Assembly: GCA_017474205.1 (NCBI GenBank)
Contig: JAFVID010000008.1
Span: 1-46,130 of the forward strand
Direction of reading: 5' to 3'
Length of the DNA: 46,130 nucleotides
Source: Clostridia bacterium
GTDB lineage: Bacteria > Bacillota > Clostridia > Oscillospirales > Acutalibacteraceae
The position numbers were made by a program, and so were the translations under genes. The notes beneath the pieces were generated by a model. It had not been told where the DNA came from. It searched no databases and saw only the letters and a list, made by a program, of their open reading frames with translations. Numbering within the stretch: the stretch's first letter is position 1; every line of letters begins with the position of its first letter. Below are positions 25,818-34,638 of this stretch, piece after piece.

Positions 25818-26669
25818 ATGAAAAAAGTTATTTTGAGTGCCGACAGCACCTGCGACTTAGGTCCTATTTTGAAGGAACGTTATAATGTCGAATTTTTCCC
25901 CTTTACTATCACTTTAGACGATAAAACTTATCTTGATAACGTAGATATTACCGCTGACGCTATTTATGATACATTCCGCGATCACGGTGCCCTCCCTAAA
26001 ACTTCTGCCATCAACGTTATGGAATATGTTGACTATTTTAAAAAATTTGTTGATGAGGGTTATGAAGTAGTTCACTTGAATCTTGGTTCAGGACTATCTT
26101 CCACCCACAACAACTGTCGTATGGCCGCTGCAGAGGTTGGCAACGTTTATCCCGTTGACTCTTGCAACCTTTCTACCGGCATTGGTCTTCTTGTAATCGA
26201 AGCCGCCGAAAGAATTGCCAGCGGTATGGAGGCAAAACAGGTAGCCGAAGAGGTTCAAGCCCTCACCTCTAACGTACATACAAACTTCGTGCTTGATACC
26301 CTTGATTATCTTAAAGCAGGTGGCAGATGCTCCGCTCTTGCTGCCCTTGGTGCAAATATTCTTGGAATTAAACCCTGTATTGAGGTTGATAACACCTGCG
26401 GCAAAATGGGGGTTGGTAAAAAGTATAGAGGTAAGTTCGACAAGGTACTTGAGCAATATGCTACCGAACGAATTGACCTTTATGATAACCTTAAAACCGA
26501 CCGTGTATTTATCACCCATTCGGGCATTTCGGAAGAACGTATTCAAATTATTAAGGATATTGTTGAGGCATCGGGCAAGTTTGATGAAATATTCGTCACA
26601 AGAGCAAGTTGCACAATATCCAGCCACTGTGGTCCAAACACCATTGGCATTTTGTTTATGACTAAATAA
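25818..26669 (+). CDS. DegV family fatty-acid-binding protein
   Basis: A 283-residue cytosolic protein of the DegV (FakB) family, which binds a fatty acid for phosphorylation by FakA. Motifs: ILSADSTCDLG near the start, the LNLGSGLSSTHNNCRMAA ligand-binding loop and the late TRASCTISSHCGPNTIGILF with the conserved His. ATG at 25818 is preferred to GTG at 25806, which overlaps the GGAGG ribosome site itself. It is the first gene of a three-gene operon. No fakA is present in the window, so the exact ligand and partner are inferred from family only. Confidence 0.93.
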   Translation: MKKVILSADSTCDLGPILKERYNVEFFPFTITLDDKTYLDNVDITADAIYDTFRDHGALPKTSAINVMEYVDYFKKFVDEGYEVVHLNLGSGLSSTHNNCRMAAAEVGNVYPVDSCNLSTGIGLLVIEAAERIASGMEAKQVAEEVQALTSNVHTNFVLDTLDYLKAGGRCSALAALGANILGIKPCIEVDNTCGKMGVGKKYRGKFDKVLEQYATERIDLYDNLKTDRVFITHSGISEERIQIIKDIVEASGKFDEIFVTRASCTISSHCGPNTIGILFMTK

Positions 26670-26683
26670 TAAGGAGATATAAA

Positions 26684-26953
26684 ATGAGAGCAGTAGTTTC
26701 TGTTATTGGTAAAGATATGGTGGGTATCCTTGCAAAGGTATCCGGCGTATGTTGTGAATACAACGTAAACGTCATTGACGTTACTCAAACCGTTTTGCAA
26801 GACGTTTTTGCAATGACAATGCTCGTTGATATTAACGGTTGCACCGTTGAGTTTTCCGAGTTTTCTGCAAAAATGAACGAGTTAGGTGAAAGCATTGGTC
26901 TTTCTATCCGCGTTATGCACGAGGATATTTTTAACTCAATGCATAGAATTTAG
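26684..26953 (+). CDS. ACT domain protein (UPF0237)
   Basis: An 89-residue single ACT domain: MRAVVSVIGKDMVGILAKVSGVCCEYNVNVIDVTQ is the beta-alpha-beta ligand-binding opening. Such domains bind amino acids or other small molecules. AAGGAGATA lies 7 bp before the ATG. It is 14 bp after degV and 12 bp before the UPF0210 gene. The ACT-UPF0210 pairing recurs across bacteria and archaea, suggesting the ACT protein regulates or partners the larger protein; no reaction is established. Confidence 0.9.
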   Translation: MRAVVSVIGKDMVGILAKVSGVCCEYNVNVIDVTQTVLQDVFAMTMLVDINGCTVEFSEFSAKMNELGESIGLSIRVMHEDIFNSMHRI

Positions 26954-26965
26954 GAGAAATTTATA

Positions 26966-28327
26966 ATGCTTAATATTTCAGATATTCTTGAAACAATAAA
27001 TATGATTCAGGAAGAGAATTTGGATATCCGTACCGTTACTATGGGTATATCCCTTCTCTCCTGCTGCGATGAAAATATCGATATTGCTTGTAATAAAGTT
27101 TACGATAAAATTGCCAAAAGGGCTGAAAAGCTCGTATCGGAATGTGAAAAAATCGAAAACGAATATGGTATTCCCATTATTAACAAGCGTATTTCGGTTA
27201 CACCTATTTCAATGGTGGCATCCCCTTGCAAGGGTGGCAACATTGTAAAATTTGCCCACGCTTTGCAAAAGGCTGCCGATACCACAGGTGTAAACTTTAT
27301 TGGTGGTTATTCCGCCCTTGTGCATAAAGGTTTTTCGGGTAGCGATATAGAACTTATTGAAAGTATCCCCGAAGCCCTTGCTACCACCCAAAACGTTTGC
27401 TCATCGGTTAACATCGGTTCAACTAAAAGCGGTATAAATATGGATGCAGTTGCAAAAATGGGTAAAATCATTAAACAATGTTCCGAATATACTGCCGATA
27501 AGAACTGCATTGGTGCGGCAAAGTTGGTTGTATTTTGCAACGCTCCTGAGGATAATCCCTTTATGGCGGGGGCTTTCCACGGTGTTGGTGAGCCCGAATG
27601 TGAAATTAACGTTGGTGTATCGGGTCCCGGTGTTGTCCGTGCAGCCATTGAAAAAATCGGCAAGGACGAAAGCATTGGTGTTCTTGCAGATACCATTAAA
27701 CGTACCGCATTCAAGATTACCCGTATGGGTCAACTTGTTGGTACCGAAGCATCCAAACGTTTAGGCGTTCCTTTTGGTATTGTTGACCTTTCCCTTGCTC
27801 CTACCCCCGCCGTCGGTGACTCGGTAGCAAGAATTCTTGAATCTATGGGTGTTGGTACCTGTGGCGGTACAGGCACTACCGCCGCTTTGGCTATGCTTAA
27901 TGACGCGGTAAAAAAGGGGGGCGTAATGGCATCCTCCCGTGTTGGCGGACTTTCAGGTGCATTTATTCCTGTCAGTGAAGATGAGGGTATGATCGCCGCC
28001 GCAAGATGCGGTGCTTTATCCCTTGAAAAGTTAGAGGCAATGACCGCTGTTTGCTCGGTTGGTCTTGATATGATAGTTGTACCGGGAGATACCTCCGCAG
28101 AGGTTATTTCGGGACTTATTGCCGACGAAGCCGCTATTGGTATGGTTAACTCCAAAACCACCGCGGTACGTCTTATCCCTGCTATCGGTTGCAATGTTGG
28201 CGACACCCTTGAATTCGGCGGTCTTTTGGGAAGTGGTCCCGTTATGCCTATCTCTAACGTTGACCCCGGTATTTTCATTAAACGCGGCGGTCAAATCCCC
28301 GCACCCCTTCAAAGTCTTAAAAACTAA
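26966..28327 (+). CDS. UPF0210 (PFL-like, DUF711) family protein
   Basis: A 453-residue protein of UPF0210. Characteristic blocks: [16 protein letters not shown] at the N-terminus, [13 protein letters not shown], a glycine-rich [17 protein letters not shown], and the C-terminal [18 protein letters not shown] with [24 protein letters not shown]. The fold is related to pyruvate-formate lyase-like proteins, but the activity is unknown. Length is normal and nothing appears missing. GGAGAAAT lies 7 bp before the ATG. It is the last gene of the operon; a hairpin follows. Confidence 0.93.
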   Translation: MLNISDILETINMIQEENLDIRTVTMGISLLSCCDENIDIACNKVYDKIAKRAEKLVSECEKIENEYGIPIINKRISVTPISMVASPCKGGNIVKFAHALQKAADTTGVNFIGGYSALVHKGFSGSDIELIESIPEALATTQNVCSSVNIGSTKSGINMDAVAKMGKIIKQCSEYTADKNCIGAAKLVVFCNAPEDNPFMAGAFHGVGEPECEINVGVSGPGVVRAAIEKIGKDESIGVLADTIKRTAFKITRMGQLVGTEASKRLGVPFGIVDLSLAPTPAVGDSVARILESMGVGTCGGTGTTAALAMLNDAVKKGGVMASSRVGGLSGAFIPVSEDEGMIAAARCGALSLEKLEAMTAVCSVGLDMIVVPGDTSAEVISGLIADEAAIGMVNSKTTAVRLIPAIGCNVGDTLEFGGLLGSGPVMPISNVDPGIFIKRGGQIPAPLQSLKN

Positions 28328-28344
28328 TATTATTTCAAGGCATA

Positions 28345-28372
28345 AAACGGTCATCCTCTTGGATGACCGTTT
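28345..28372 (+). terminator. Terminator after the UPF0210 gene
   Basis: Perfect 12-base arms AAACGGTCATCC (28345-28356) and GGATGACCGTTT (28361-28372) with a TCTT loop. The following T-run is weak (GTACTATTATT), so termination may be partial. Confidence 0.75.
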
Positions 28373-28416
28373 GTACTATTATTGGTGCATTTTAACATTT
28401 GATACTTTGTTTTGTG

Positions 28417-28445
28417 TTGATAAATTTCTAATAAAGTGTTACACT
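28417..28445 (+). promoter_or_regulatory. Possible promoter of the SLOG-domain gene
   Basis: TTGATA (28417-28422), 17-bp spacer, TACACT (28440-28445). An alternative, TTGATA with TAAATT at 16-bp spacing, overlaps it upstream. The AT-rich context makes either call uncertain. Confidence 0.4.
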
Positions 28446-28475
28446 TAACATACCACATACACGAGGAATGATTAT

Positions 28476-28814
28476 ATGAAAATTGCCATAATCGGGTCGA
28501 GAAATCTCATAGTAAATGACCTTGAAAGATACATCCCTGAATACGCCACCGAGATAGTATCGGGCGGGGCTATGGGAATAGATACTTGTGCCGAGAAATA
28601 TGCCAAGGAAAAGGATATTAAATTCAAAAAATTTTTGCCCGATTACGAAACTCACGGAAGACAGGCACCTATACTTCGCAACATTGATATTATTGATTAT
28701 TCCGATGAGGTTATTGCCTTTTGGGACGGTAAATCTAAGGGGACTAAATTTGTCATCGACCGTTGCAACAAGAATAATGTTAAAATTACGGTGCATATTT
28801 TTAATATTGATTGA
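28476..28814 (+). CDS. Small SLOG-domain protein (YspA/DUF2493-like)
   Basis: A 112-residue protein with the compact SLOG/Rossmann-like pattern: KIAIIGSRN at the start, then EIVSGGAMGIDTCAEKYAKE and VIAFWDGKSKGTKFVID. These loops bind nucleotides in DprA- and LOG-related proteins. Short stand-alone SLOG proteins are common in Clostridia and may sense nucleotide-derived ligands; function here is unknown. GAGGAATG precedes the ATG. Its stop codon overlaps the -35 of the rsmE promoter. Confidence 0.8.
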   Translation: MKIAIIGSRNLIVNDLERYIPEYATEIVSGGAMGIDTCAEKYAKEKDIKFKKFLPDYETHGRQAPILRNIDIIDYSDEVIAFWDGKSKGTKFVIDRCNKNNVKITVHIFNID

Positions 28815-28839
28815 AAAATTTAATAAAATATGATAAAAT
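28811..28839 (+). promoter_or_regulatory. Promoter of the rsmE-rsmF-hemW operon
   Basis: TTGAAA (28811-28816), 17-bp spacer, TAAAAT (28834-28839), with TG at 28831-28832 as an extended -10. The leader to the ATG at 28875 is about 30 nt. Confidence 0.65.
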
Positions 28840-28874
28840 TATTCCATTAAGATCATTTAATAGGGTGATTTTTT

Positions 28875-29627
28875 ATGTTTAATTTCTTTGCAAGTGAAAA
28901 CAGTCGCATTGGTAATTATTTTGAAATTGTTGGCGGTGACTGCAATCACATAAAAAACGTATTGAGAATGAAAATTAAAGACCAAATTCTTGTTAGTTTT
29001 GAAGGTAAAAGCCATTTGTGCGAAATAAGTTCTATTGACGAACGAAGGATTGTTGCGGATATTATTGAGGAAAATTATAACGATACTTCCCTGCCCATTA
29101 GCATCTGCCTATTCCAAGGACTTCCAAAGGCAGACAAAATGGAGTTTATTATTCAAAAGGCAGTTGAACTTGGTGTGGATGAAATTATCCCCGTCGAGAT
29201 GGAAAACTGCGTAGTTAAATTAGATGCAAAGAAAAAGGGGTCAAAAATCACCCGTTGGCAGGCCATTGCCGAAAGTGCCGCAAAACAAAGCAAGAGAAAT
29301 AACATTCCTACCGTTGGCGACGTTTTGAGTTTCAAAGAATGTGTTGAAAAGGCAAACGATATTGATGTTTTTCTTGTGCCTTACGAATGCAAAGAAGGTA
29401 TGAGCGCTACAAAAGATGCTCTTAAATCTATTAAAAGCGGTATGACCGTTGGTATTCTTATTGGTCCCGAAGGCGGTTTTAGTCAAAAGGAAATTGATGC
29501 TATAAGCGAAGATGGTAAGGGTAAGATTATATCCCTTGGCAAACGTATTCTTCGCACCGAAACTGCCGCTATAACAGCTGTATCTATGTGTATGCTTTAT
29601 GCCGAAACGGAGTTATGTGATGATTAA
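28875..29627 (+). CDS. rsmE: 16S rRNA m3U1498 methyltransferase RsmE
   Basis: A 250-residue SPOUT-class enzyme that methylates U1498 of 16S rRNA using S-adenosylmethionine. The N-terminal PUA-like part includes HIKNVLRMKIKDQILVSFEGK; the knot domain shows the diagnostic LIGPEGGFSQKEIDAIS and ISLGKRILRTETAAITA. AGGGTGA lies 8 bp before the ATG. The end overlaps rsmF by 8 bp. Elsewhere rsmE often follows prmA; here it starts a new unit with a second rRNA methyltransferase. Confidence 0.96.
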   Translation: MFNFFASENSRIGNYFEIVGGDCNHIKNVLRMKIKDQILVSFEGKSHLCEISSIDERRIVADIIEENYNDTSLPISICLFQGLPKADKMEFIIQKAVELGVDEIIPVEMENCVVKLDAKKKGSKITRWQAIAESAAKQSKRNNIPTVGDVLSFKECVEKANDIDVFLVPYECKEGMSATKDALKSIKSGMTVGILIGPEGGFSQKEIDAISEDGKGKIISLGKRILRTETAAITAVSMCMLYAETELCDD

Positions 29628-30975
29628 ATTACCCATAGATTTTGAAAAACGAATGAAGTCGCTTTTAGGGGATGATTTTTCCGCCTACGTTGATGCGGTG
29701 AACTCCTCCCCCGTTCGTGGTTTCAGGGTAAACACAGAAAAAATATCCCTTGAATGCTTTGAAAAGATAAATATATTCTCAAGTGGTAAAATCCCTTACG
29801 TAGAAAACGGGTATTATCTTGATTACGATAAAATTGGCAATCATCCTTATCATCACGCGGGGATGATTTACGTTCAGGAACCTGCAGCCATGATGCCTGT
29901 TGAGTGTATTGATTTTTCTCCCGATTGGTGTGTACTCGATATGTGTGCCGCCCCCGGTGGAAAAAGCACTCAAATTAAGAACAAATTAGGTGAAAACGGG
30001 GTGCTTGTATCTAATGAGATTATCCCCAATCGTTGCAAAATTTTAACGGGAAACATTGAGAGGTTAGGTCTTAAAAACGTTATTACTACCTGTATGGATA
30101 CCGCCCGTTTAGCAGAACTTTTTGATGAAAGGTTTGACCTTGTTTCGGTGGATGCTCCTTGTTCCGGGGAAGGTATGTTCCGCAAGGAAGATATTGCCAT
30201 ATCTGAATGGAGTTTGGAAAACGTCGAAAAGTGTGCCGAAAGACAAAAAGATATCCTTAACAACGCATCTAAATGCGTGAGAAATGGCGGATATATTATA
30301 TATGCCACATGTACATTTTCTTTGGAAGAAAATGAAATGGTTGTGGATGATTTTCTTAAAAAACATTCCGAATTTGAACTTATTAAACCAACCAATAGGG
30401 TTATAGAAAACACCGAAGACGGTATTCATTTTGACGGATGCCAGTGTGATAATATTGAGTTTTGTCGCAGGTTTTATCCTCATAAAAACAAAGGCGAAGG
30501 ACAATTCGCAGCGGTTCTTCATAATACACTTTCTTGCAATAAAAAGTCGAAAGAAAAAACAAATCTAAAACAAAAAATTGATCCTGTTGTTATTGATTTT
30601 TTAGATGATACATTGACCGAGTATGACAAGAGTCATATTATTATGAATAAAGAAACTCCTACCTATTTCACCCCTGATTTCGACGCACCTACTTGCACGA
30701 TGTTTTCTCACGGTGTAAACATTGGTGAAGTTAGAAAAAATTACCTTCTTCCCCACCATCAATTTTTTATGGCACTGGGTAAAGATTTTAAACGTAAGAT
30801 TGAACTTTATAACGATTTAGGACTTGCCGAGAAATACATAAGAGGTCTTGAAATCCCTGCCGAATGTGAAAACGGTTGGGCGGTAGTTACTATTAACGGA
30901 TGTCCTTTAGGCGGTGCAAAGGTATCGAACGGTATTGCTAAAAACCATTATCCTAAGGGGCTACGACTGAAGTAA
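29620..30975 (+). CDS. rRNA m5C methyltransferase, RsmF/NOP2-Sun family
   Basis: A 451-residue RNA cytosine-C5 methyltransferase. The SAM loop is CVLDMCAAPGGKSTQI (104-119); the two cysteines used for catalysis and release are in DAPCSGEGMFRK (Cys181) and YATCTFSLEENE (Cys231). The C-terminal RsmF-type domain, with HQFFMALGKDFKRKI and a final PUA-like NGCPLGGAKVSNG, is present. The start is ATG at 29620, with CGGAG 7 bp upstream and an 8-bp overlap with rsmE; an ATG 21 bp earlier lacks a ribosome site. The target cytosine (16S or 23S) cannot be told by eye. Confidence 0.94.
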   Translation: MIKLPIDFEKRMKSLLGDDFSAYVDAVNSSPVRGFRVNTEKISLECFEKINIFSSGKIPYVENGYYLDYDKIGNHPYHHAGMIYVQEPAAMMPVECIDFSPDWCVLDMCAAPGGKSTQIKNKLGENGVLVSNEIIPNRCKILTGNIERLGLKNVITTCMDTARLAELFDERFDLVSVDAPCSGEGMFRKEDIAISEWSLENVEKCAERQKDILNNASKCVRNGGYIIYATCTFSLEENEMVVDDFLKKHSEFELIKPTNRVIENTEDGIHFDGCQCDNIEFCRRFYPHKNKGEGQFAAVLHNTLSCNKKSKEKTNLKQKIDPVVIDFLDDTLTEYDKSHIIMNKETPTYFTPDFDAPTCTMFSHGVNIGEVRKNYLLPHHQFFMALGKDFKRKIELYNDLGLAEKYIRGLEIPAECENGWAVVTINGCPLGGAKVSNGIAKNHYPKGLRLK

Positions 30976-30994
30976 TTTTGAAAGGAATGAGGAT

Positions 30995-32116
30995 ATGAAC
31001 AGTTTCAAAAGACCGACTGAAAACATCGGTTTATATATCCACGTTCCTTTTTGCAAATCTAAATGTCCTTACTGTAATTTTTATTCTCTTTGCAATAATA
31101 ATATTGCAGACGAATACACTAAATCGGTTTTATCTTCTTTAGAAAGTTACGGTAAAAAACTCAACCGCACTGCCGACACGTTGTATATCGGTGGCGGTAC
31201 CCCTCCCCTTTTGGGTGAAGATAATCTCTCAAAAATTGTTGCGGGTGCAAAGAAACATTTTAATCTTACAAAGGATGCCGAAATCACCTGCGAGGTTAAT
31301 CCCACATCCGCAGACAAAGATTTTTTTGAAAAACTTTTCAAGGCGGGGGTTAACCGAATATCTATTGGGGTTCAATCGGGTATTGATGATGAACTTGTTG
31401 CTTTAGGTAGAAAACACACCACGAAACAGGTTGTTGAAACGGTAAGTATCGCAAAAGAAGTGGAATTTACAAATATATCCCTTGACCTTATGCTTGGTAT
31501 TCCAAATCAAACGATAGAATCTTTGCAAAAATCTATTGAATTTTTAGTTTCACTTAATCCTACACATATCTCGGCATATCTTCTTAAGATTGAACCTGAT
31601 ACGTATTTCGGGAAGAATATGCCACAAAATCTCCCCGATGAAGAATTATGTGCCGACCTATATGAAAAAGCGGTTGAAATTTTGAGTGAAAAAGGGTATT
31701 ATCAATATGAAACATCTAACTTTGCAAAGTTTGGATTTGAGAGTCGACACAATCTTAAATATTGGCATTGTGAAGAATATTTAGGTATTGGACCTTCTGC
31801 ACATTCATTTATAGATGGGGAACGATTTTTTTATCCTTCAAACATTACCGATTTCATTTCGGGTAACTCCCCTGTTTTAGACGGTGACGGTGGTGATTTT
31901 GAGGAATATGCTATGCTCACACTACGCCTTGCTGAAGGTTTGATTTTTAAGAATGTTAAATATAGATTTAATATTGATATCCCACAAAAGATGATAGATA
32001 ATGCAAAGATTTTATCTAAAATCGGTTTAGTAATATTAGATGATATTGGCATTAGATTAACACCCAAAGGGCAACTGCTTTCAAATGCCGTTATTGGTAA
32101 ATTATTAGATTTATAA
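30995..32116 (+). CDS. hemW: HemW-type radical SAM protein
   Basis: A 373-residue radical SAM enzyme. The Fe-S cluster motif CKSKCPYCNFYS (Cys20, Cys24, Cys27) lacks the fourth cysteine of true coproporphyrinogen dehydrogenase HemN, as expected for HemW. Other marks are YIGGGTPPLL, CEVNPTS, RISIGVQSG and NLKYWHCEEYLGIGPSAHSF. HemW is a heme chaperone in characterised bacteria, so its role in an anaerobe with little heme is open. It is usually next to lepA in Bacillota but is about 20 kb away here. AAGGAATGAGG precedes the ATG. Confidence 0.93.
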   Translation: MNSFKRPTENIGLYIHVPFCKSKCPYCNFYSLCNNNIADEYTKSVLSSLESYGKKLNRTADTLYIGGGTPPLLGEDNLSKIVAGAKKHFNLTKDAEITCEVNPTSADKDFFEKLFKAGVNRISIGVQSGIDDELVALGRKHTTKQVVETVSIAKEVEFTNISLDLMLGIPNQTIESLQKSIEFLVSLNPTHISAYLLKIEPDTYFGKNMPQNLPDEELCADLYEKAVEILSEKGYYQYETSNFAKFGFESRHNLKYWHCEEYLGIGPSAHSFIDGERFFYPSNITDFISGNSPVLDGDGGDFEEYAMLTLRLAEGLIFKNVKYRFNIDIPQKMIDNAKILSKIGLVILDDIGIRLTPKGQLLSNAVIGKLLDL

Positions 32117-32128
32117 AGGTGCTGAATT

Positions 32129-32863
32129 ATGAAAAGAATTTTGAAAATTTGTTCAATCATTTTATGCTTATCTGTTATATTTTCCTTTTCCTACAACACT
32201 TTAGCGGATAATTTTTATTTTGAAATAGTTGAGATATCCAACGATGGCAAAAACGTAACGGTATCTTGTCAATGCGAAGGCAATATCACATCTAACCTCA
32301 CCATTAAATGTATGGGTGAAGATAATTCTGTTATATATATTAATGAACTTTCTGCTATCAATTACGGATATTATGAATTTTCCTTTCCTATTTTAAGCAA
32401 CTCAAATTCACAAAAATACACCGTAAGTATTGGCGGTAATAATTTCACCACTCCTGTTTCTAAATCATTCTACCTTATTGAAACAAGTTCTCCTCAATAT
32501 ATTTTGGTAACTGCGGGGAAAACTGTATATGAATTAAAAAACATACTAAAAAATAACAATGCATCATTTTATAGAAACGGTACACTTCTCTCTAACAATG
32601 ATGTTGTTAAGGCGTTAGATACTATATCTCTTTTTAACGGTAGCAAAACTGTAGAACGAAAAGTAATAGTTATGGGCGATATTGACCTTTCTGGGTCGGT
32701 AAACGCCACCGATGCCCTCCTTGCACTACAACATAACGTAGGTAAAATCACAATCACAGGTGCGTCATTTAAGGCGGGAGATATTTCTCGTAACGGCATC
32801 ATAGACTCTGAATGTGCCTTAAAAATACTGCAGTTTACAGTTAAAAAAATAGATAGATTATAA
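32129..32863 (+). CDS. Secreted dockerin-like domain protein
   Basis: A 244-residue secreted protein. Signal peptide 1-26, an Ig-like beta domain (about 27-118: FEIVEISNDGKNVTVSCQCE), a short region to 180, then a dockerin-like domain 182-241. The first calcium loop is GDIDLSGSVNATDALLALQ, close to the dockerin pattern; the second, GDISRNGIIDSECALKILQF, has Cys where the last Asp is usual, so calcium binding there may be weak. It could dock onto the two cohesin-like membrane proteins of this window. AAAGG precedes the ATG; it lies 12 bp after hemW and ends at a terminator. Confidence 0.82.
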   Translation: MKRILKICSIILCLSVIFSFSYNTLADNFYFEIVEISNDGKNVTVSCQCEGNITSNLTIKCMGEDNSVIYINELSAINYGYYEFSFPILSNSNSQKYTVSIGGNNFTTPVSKSFYLIETSSPQYILVTAGKTVYELKNILKNNNASFYRNGTLLSNNDVVKALDTISLFNGSKTVERKVIVMGDIDLSGSVNATDALLALQHNVGKITITGASFKAGDISRNGIIDSECALKILQFTVKKIDRL

Positions 32864-32870
32864 AAATTTT

Positions 32871-32902
32871 AAAGCCCTATGATACCAATATCATAGGGCT
32901 TT
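32871..32902. terminator. Bidirectional terminator
   Basis: Perfect 14-base arms AAAGCCCTATGATA (32871-32884) and TATCATAGGGCTTT (32889-32902) with a CCAA loop, followed by TGTTTTT on the plus strand. It separates the convergent dockerin-protein and exonuclease genes. Confidence 0.9.
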
Positions 32903-32911
32903 TGTTTTTAA

Positions 32912-33778
32912 TTATTTATTTTCGGTTTCTTCCTTCTTTAAGGGATGAACCGATTTTTTTATAGCCACACCATCATACATTTTTTTAACCTGTACTCTGC
33001 CTTCGAAATCTTCATTACAATTTTTGCAATAAAACATAGCGGTAAAGTGCTTATTTTTGTATTTCCATTGATTCTTTCTTCTTAATGAATTACCGCACTT
33101 CTCACAGTTAATACGCATATTTACGTTACCAATGTAGGGACTGTTTATATCGGTAATTACAAAGGGTTTGAAACAAAGTCGGTCATAAAATTCAGGGATA
33201 TCTGCTCTTTGAATATATCCGTCAATAATTTCCTCATCATAGCACTTTTTAAGAATTTCAGCACAAAGTTCACTGTCTCCAACCGCTCTATGAAGAGCGA
33301 TTTCGGAACTATCTATTTCAAACATTTCGGATGCGGTAACAAGACCTAATTGTTTATTATCTTCAAACTCTATAACGTCGTGAACGTATTTTTGAAGGTC
33401 CATATATTTATAAAGGAATGGAATGGTTTCATATCTTGTAAAACAACGGCAGTTATCAAGAAGCACATAAAGGTCGCTGTTACTCCAGGTCATAATTACT
33501 GCTTCTTTACCCGCCCATCGCTTGAATGCGGATATAACTTTAGAGAGTTCAACACCATTTTCTCTTATATCTTCATTAGTGATATGTGTTAACTCTTTGA
33601 CTTTACCCCTTAACTTTTTAGAAAGTTTGGATTTTACAAACATTTGAAAACTATCGATAACCTGTAAGTTATCGTCAAGTTTTACGGCACCAAATTCGAT
33701 AATTTCATTAACAAATCTACCTCTTCTGGTGCTGTATGCTGTATTCCATTCTAAGTCTAAGATTATTATTTCGTGCAT
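32912..33778 (-). CDS. DEDDh 3'-5' exonuclease with C-terminal zinc-ribbon
   Basis: A 288-residue exonuclease of the RNase T/DNA polymerase III epsilon class. The first acidic pair is in IIILDLEWN (Asp8, Glu10), then HITNEDI and the HRAVGDSELCAEIL motif with the general-base His and Asp. A C-terminal part adds CEKCGNSLRRKNQ and FYCKNCNEDF, four cysteines that fit a zinc ribbon for nucleic acid binding. Whether it acts on DNA or RNA is not evident. GAGGGAAA precedes the ATG. It is the last gene after typA and an amidohydrolase; the 63-bp gap upstream shows nothing notable. Confidence 0.88.
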   Translation of the reverse strand: MHEIIILDLEWNTAYSTRRGRFVNEIIEFGAVKLDDNLQVIDSFQMFVKSKLSKKLRGKVKELTHITNEDIRENGVELSKVISAFKRWAGKEAVIMTWSNSDLYVLLDNCRCFTRYETIPFLYKYMDLQKYVHDVIEFEDNKQLGLVTASEMFEIDSSEIALHRAVGDSELCAEILKKCYDEEIIDGYIQRADIPEFYDRLCFKPFVITDINSPYIGNVNMRINCEKCGNSLRRKNQWKYKNKHFTAMFYCKNCNEDFEGRVQVKKMYDGVAIKKSVHPLKKEETENK

Positions 33779-33841
33779 TATATTTTCCCTCTAATTTCGC
33801 TTTCAGTATGTGTTGTGGGTGGCGGTTTAGGGTAAAGCGCT

Positions 33842-34633
33842 CTATATATTTAACAATCTTCTTGCGTTTTCACCTAAAATAAGTTTTTCTTGTTCTTCAT
33901 TCAAATCTAAAATCTTAATAAAATTAATTTCATCGGAAATATCGCTCCAAGGCATATCGCTTCCAAGAAGGATCTTTTCTGCCCCGTGCTTTTCGATAAT
34001 AAGTTTTGCCATATTGGTTGGGATTCTACCACAGGAAAAGGACGTATCGAGATAAATATTCTTGCCCACTAAATGTTCAAGAACTTCATGCCACATTACA
34101 TATCCGCCAAAATGTGCGGCTACAACAGGTGCGTTTCCAAAGACGGGTAAAACTTCCGCAAGGGCTTTTGGGGTGCATCTTGTGGGTGGGGACATTCCGA
34201 TATCGGTGCCACTATGAAAAACTGTGATAAGATTTAATTCTGCGATTTTTTCATAAATCTTTAGCATCTTATCATCATTGACATAAAAATCTTGATAGTC
34301 GGGATGCAGTTTTATTCCCTTTATTCCCGACTCTTTAATCTTTTCGAGCCATTCAAGGACATCAGGTAGATTTTGATTAAGCCCCGAAAAAGCAATCAAG
34401 TTACCGTGATTCATTTGTTTTGCAAACTCAAAAACGGAATTTTGATTTTTCGGTGCAGTTGTGATATTCAACACAACACCATAATCCACACCACATTTTT
34501 CAAGATGAGTTCTAAGTCCTGCTTCCGTTCCATCGTAACAGGGAGGAACTCCGCCCGACACTTTAGAAAGATTATTTAAGGTTCTTTCTGCCAACTTATC
34601 GGGAAATGTGTGGGTATGAAAATCAATAATCAT
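33842..34633 (-). CDS. Amidohydrolase family 2 metal-dependent hydrolase
   Basis: A 263-residue TIM-barrel hydrolase (amidohydro_2, PF04909). Metal ligands appear in IIDFHTHTFPD (His5, His7), GIKLHPDYQDF, VFHSGTDIGMSPP, VAAHFGGYVMWHEVLEHL and LLGSDMPWSD. Members are hydrolases or decarboxylases on diverse ring compounds; no substrate can be named. AAGGACAG before the ATG lies in the last codons of typA, 5 bp from its stop, so the two are coupled. Confidence 0.88.
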   Translation of the reverse strand: MIIDFHTHTFPDKLAERTLNNLSKVSGGVPPCYDGTEAGLRTHLEKCGVDYGVVLNITTAPKNQNSVFEFAKQMNHGNLIAFSGLNQNLPDVLEWLEKIKESGIKGIKLHPDYQDFYVNDDKMLKIYEKIAELNLITVFHSGTDIGMSPPTRCTPKALAEVLPVFGNAPVVAAHFGGYVMWHEVLEHLVGKNIYLDTSFSCGRIPTNMAKLIIEKHGAEKILLGSDMPWSDISDEINFIKILDLNEEQEKLILGENARRLLNI

Positions 34634-34638
34634 AAAAA

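Noticed and set aside
26094..26627. 177-codon minus-strand frame
   Set aside because: It is antisense to degV, which has complete family motifs.
27730..28278. 182-codon minus-strand frame rich in Pro/Ser/Thr
   Set aside because: It is antisense to the conserved UPF0210 gene.
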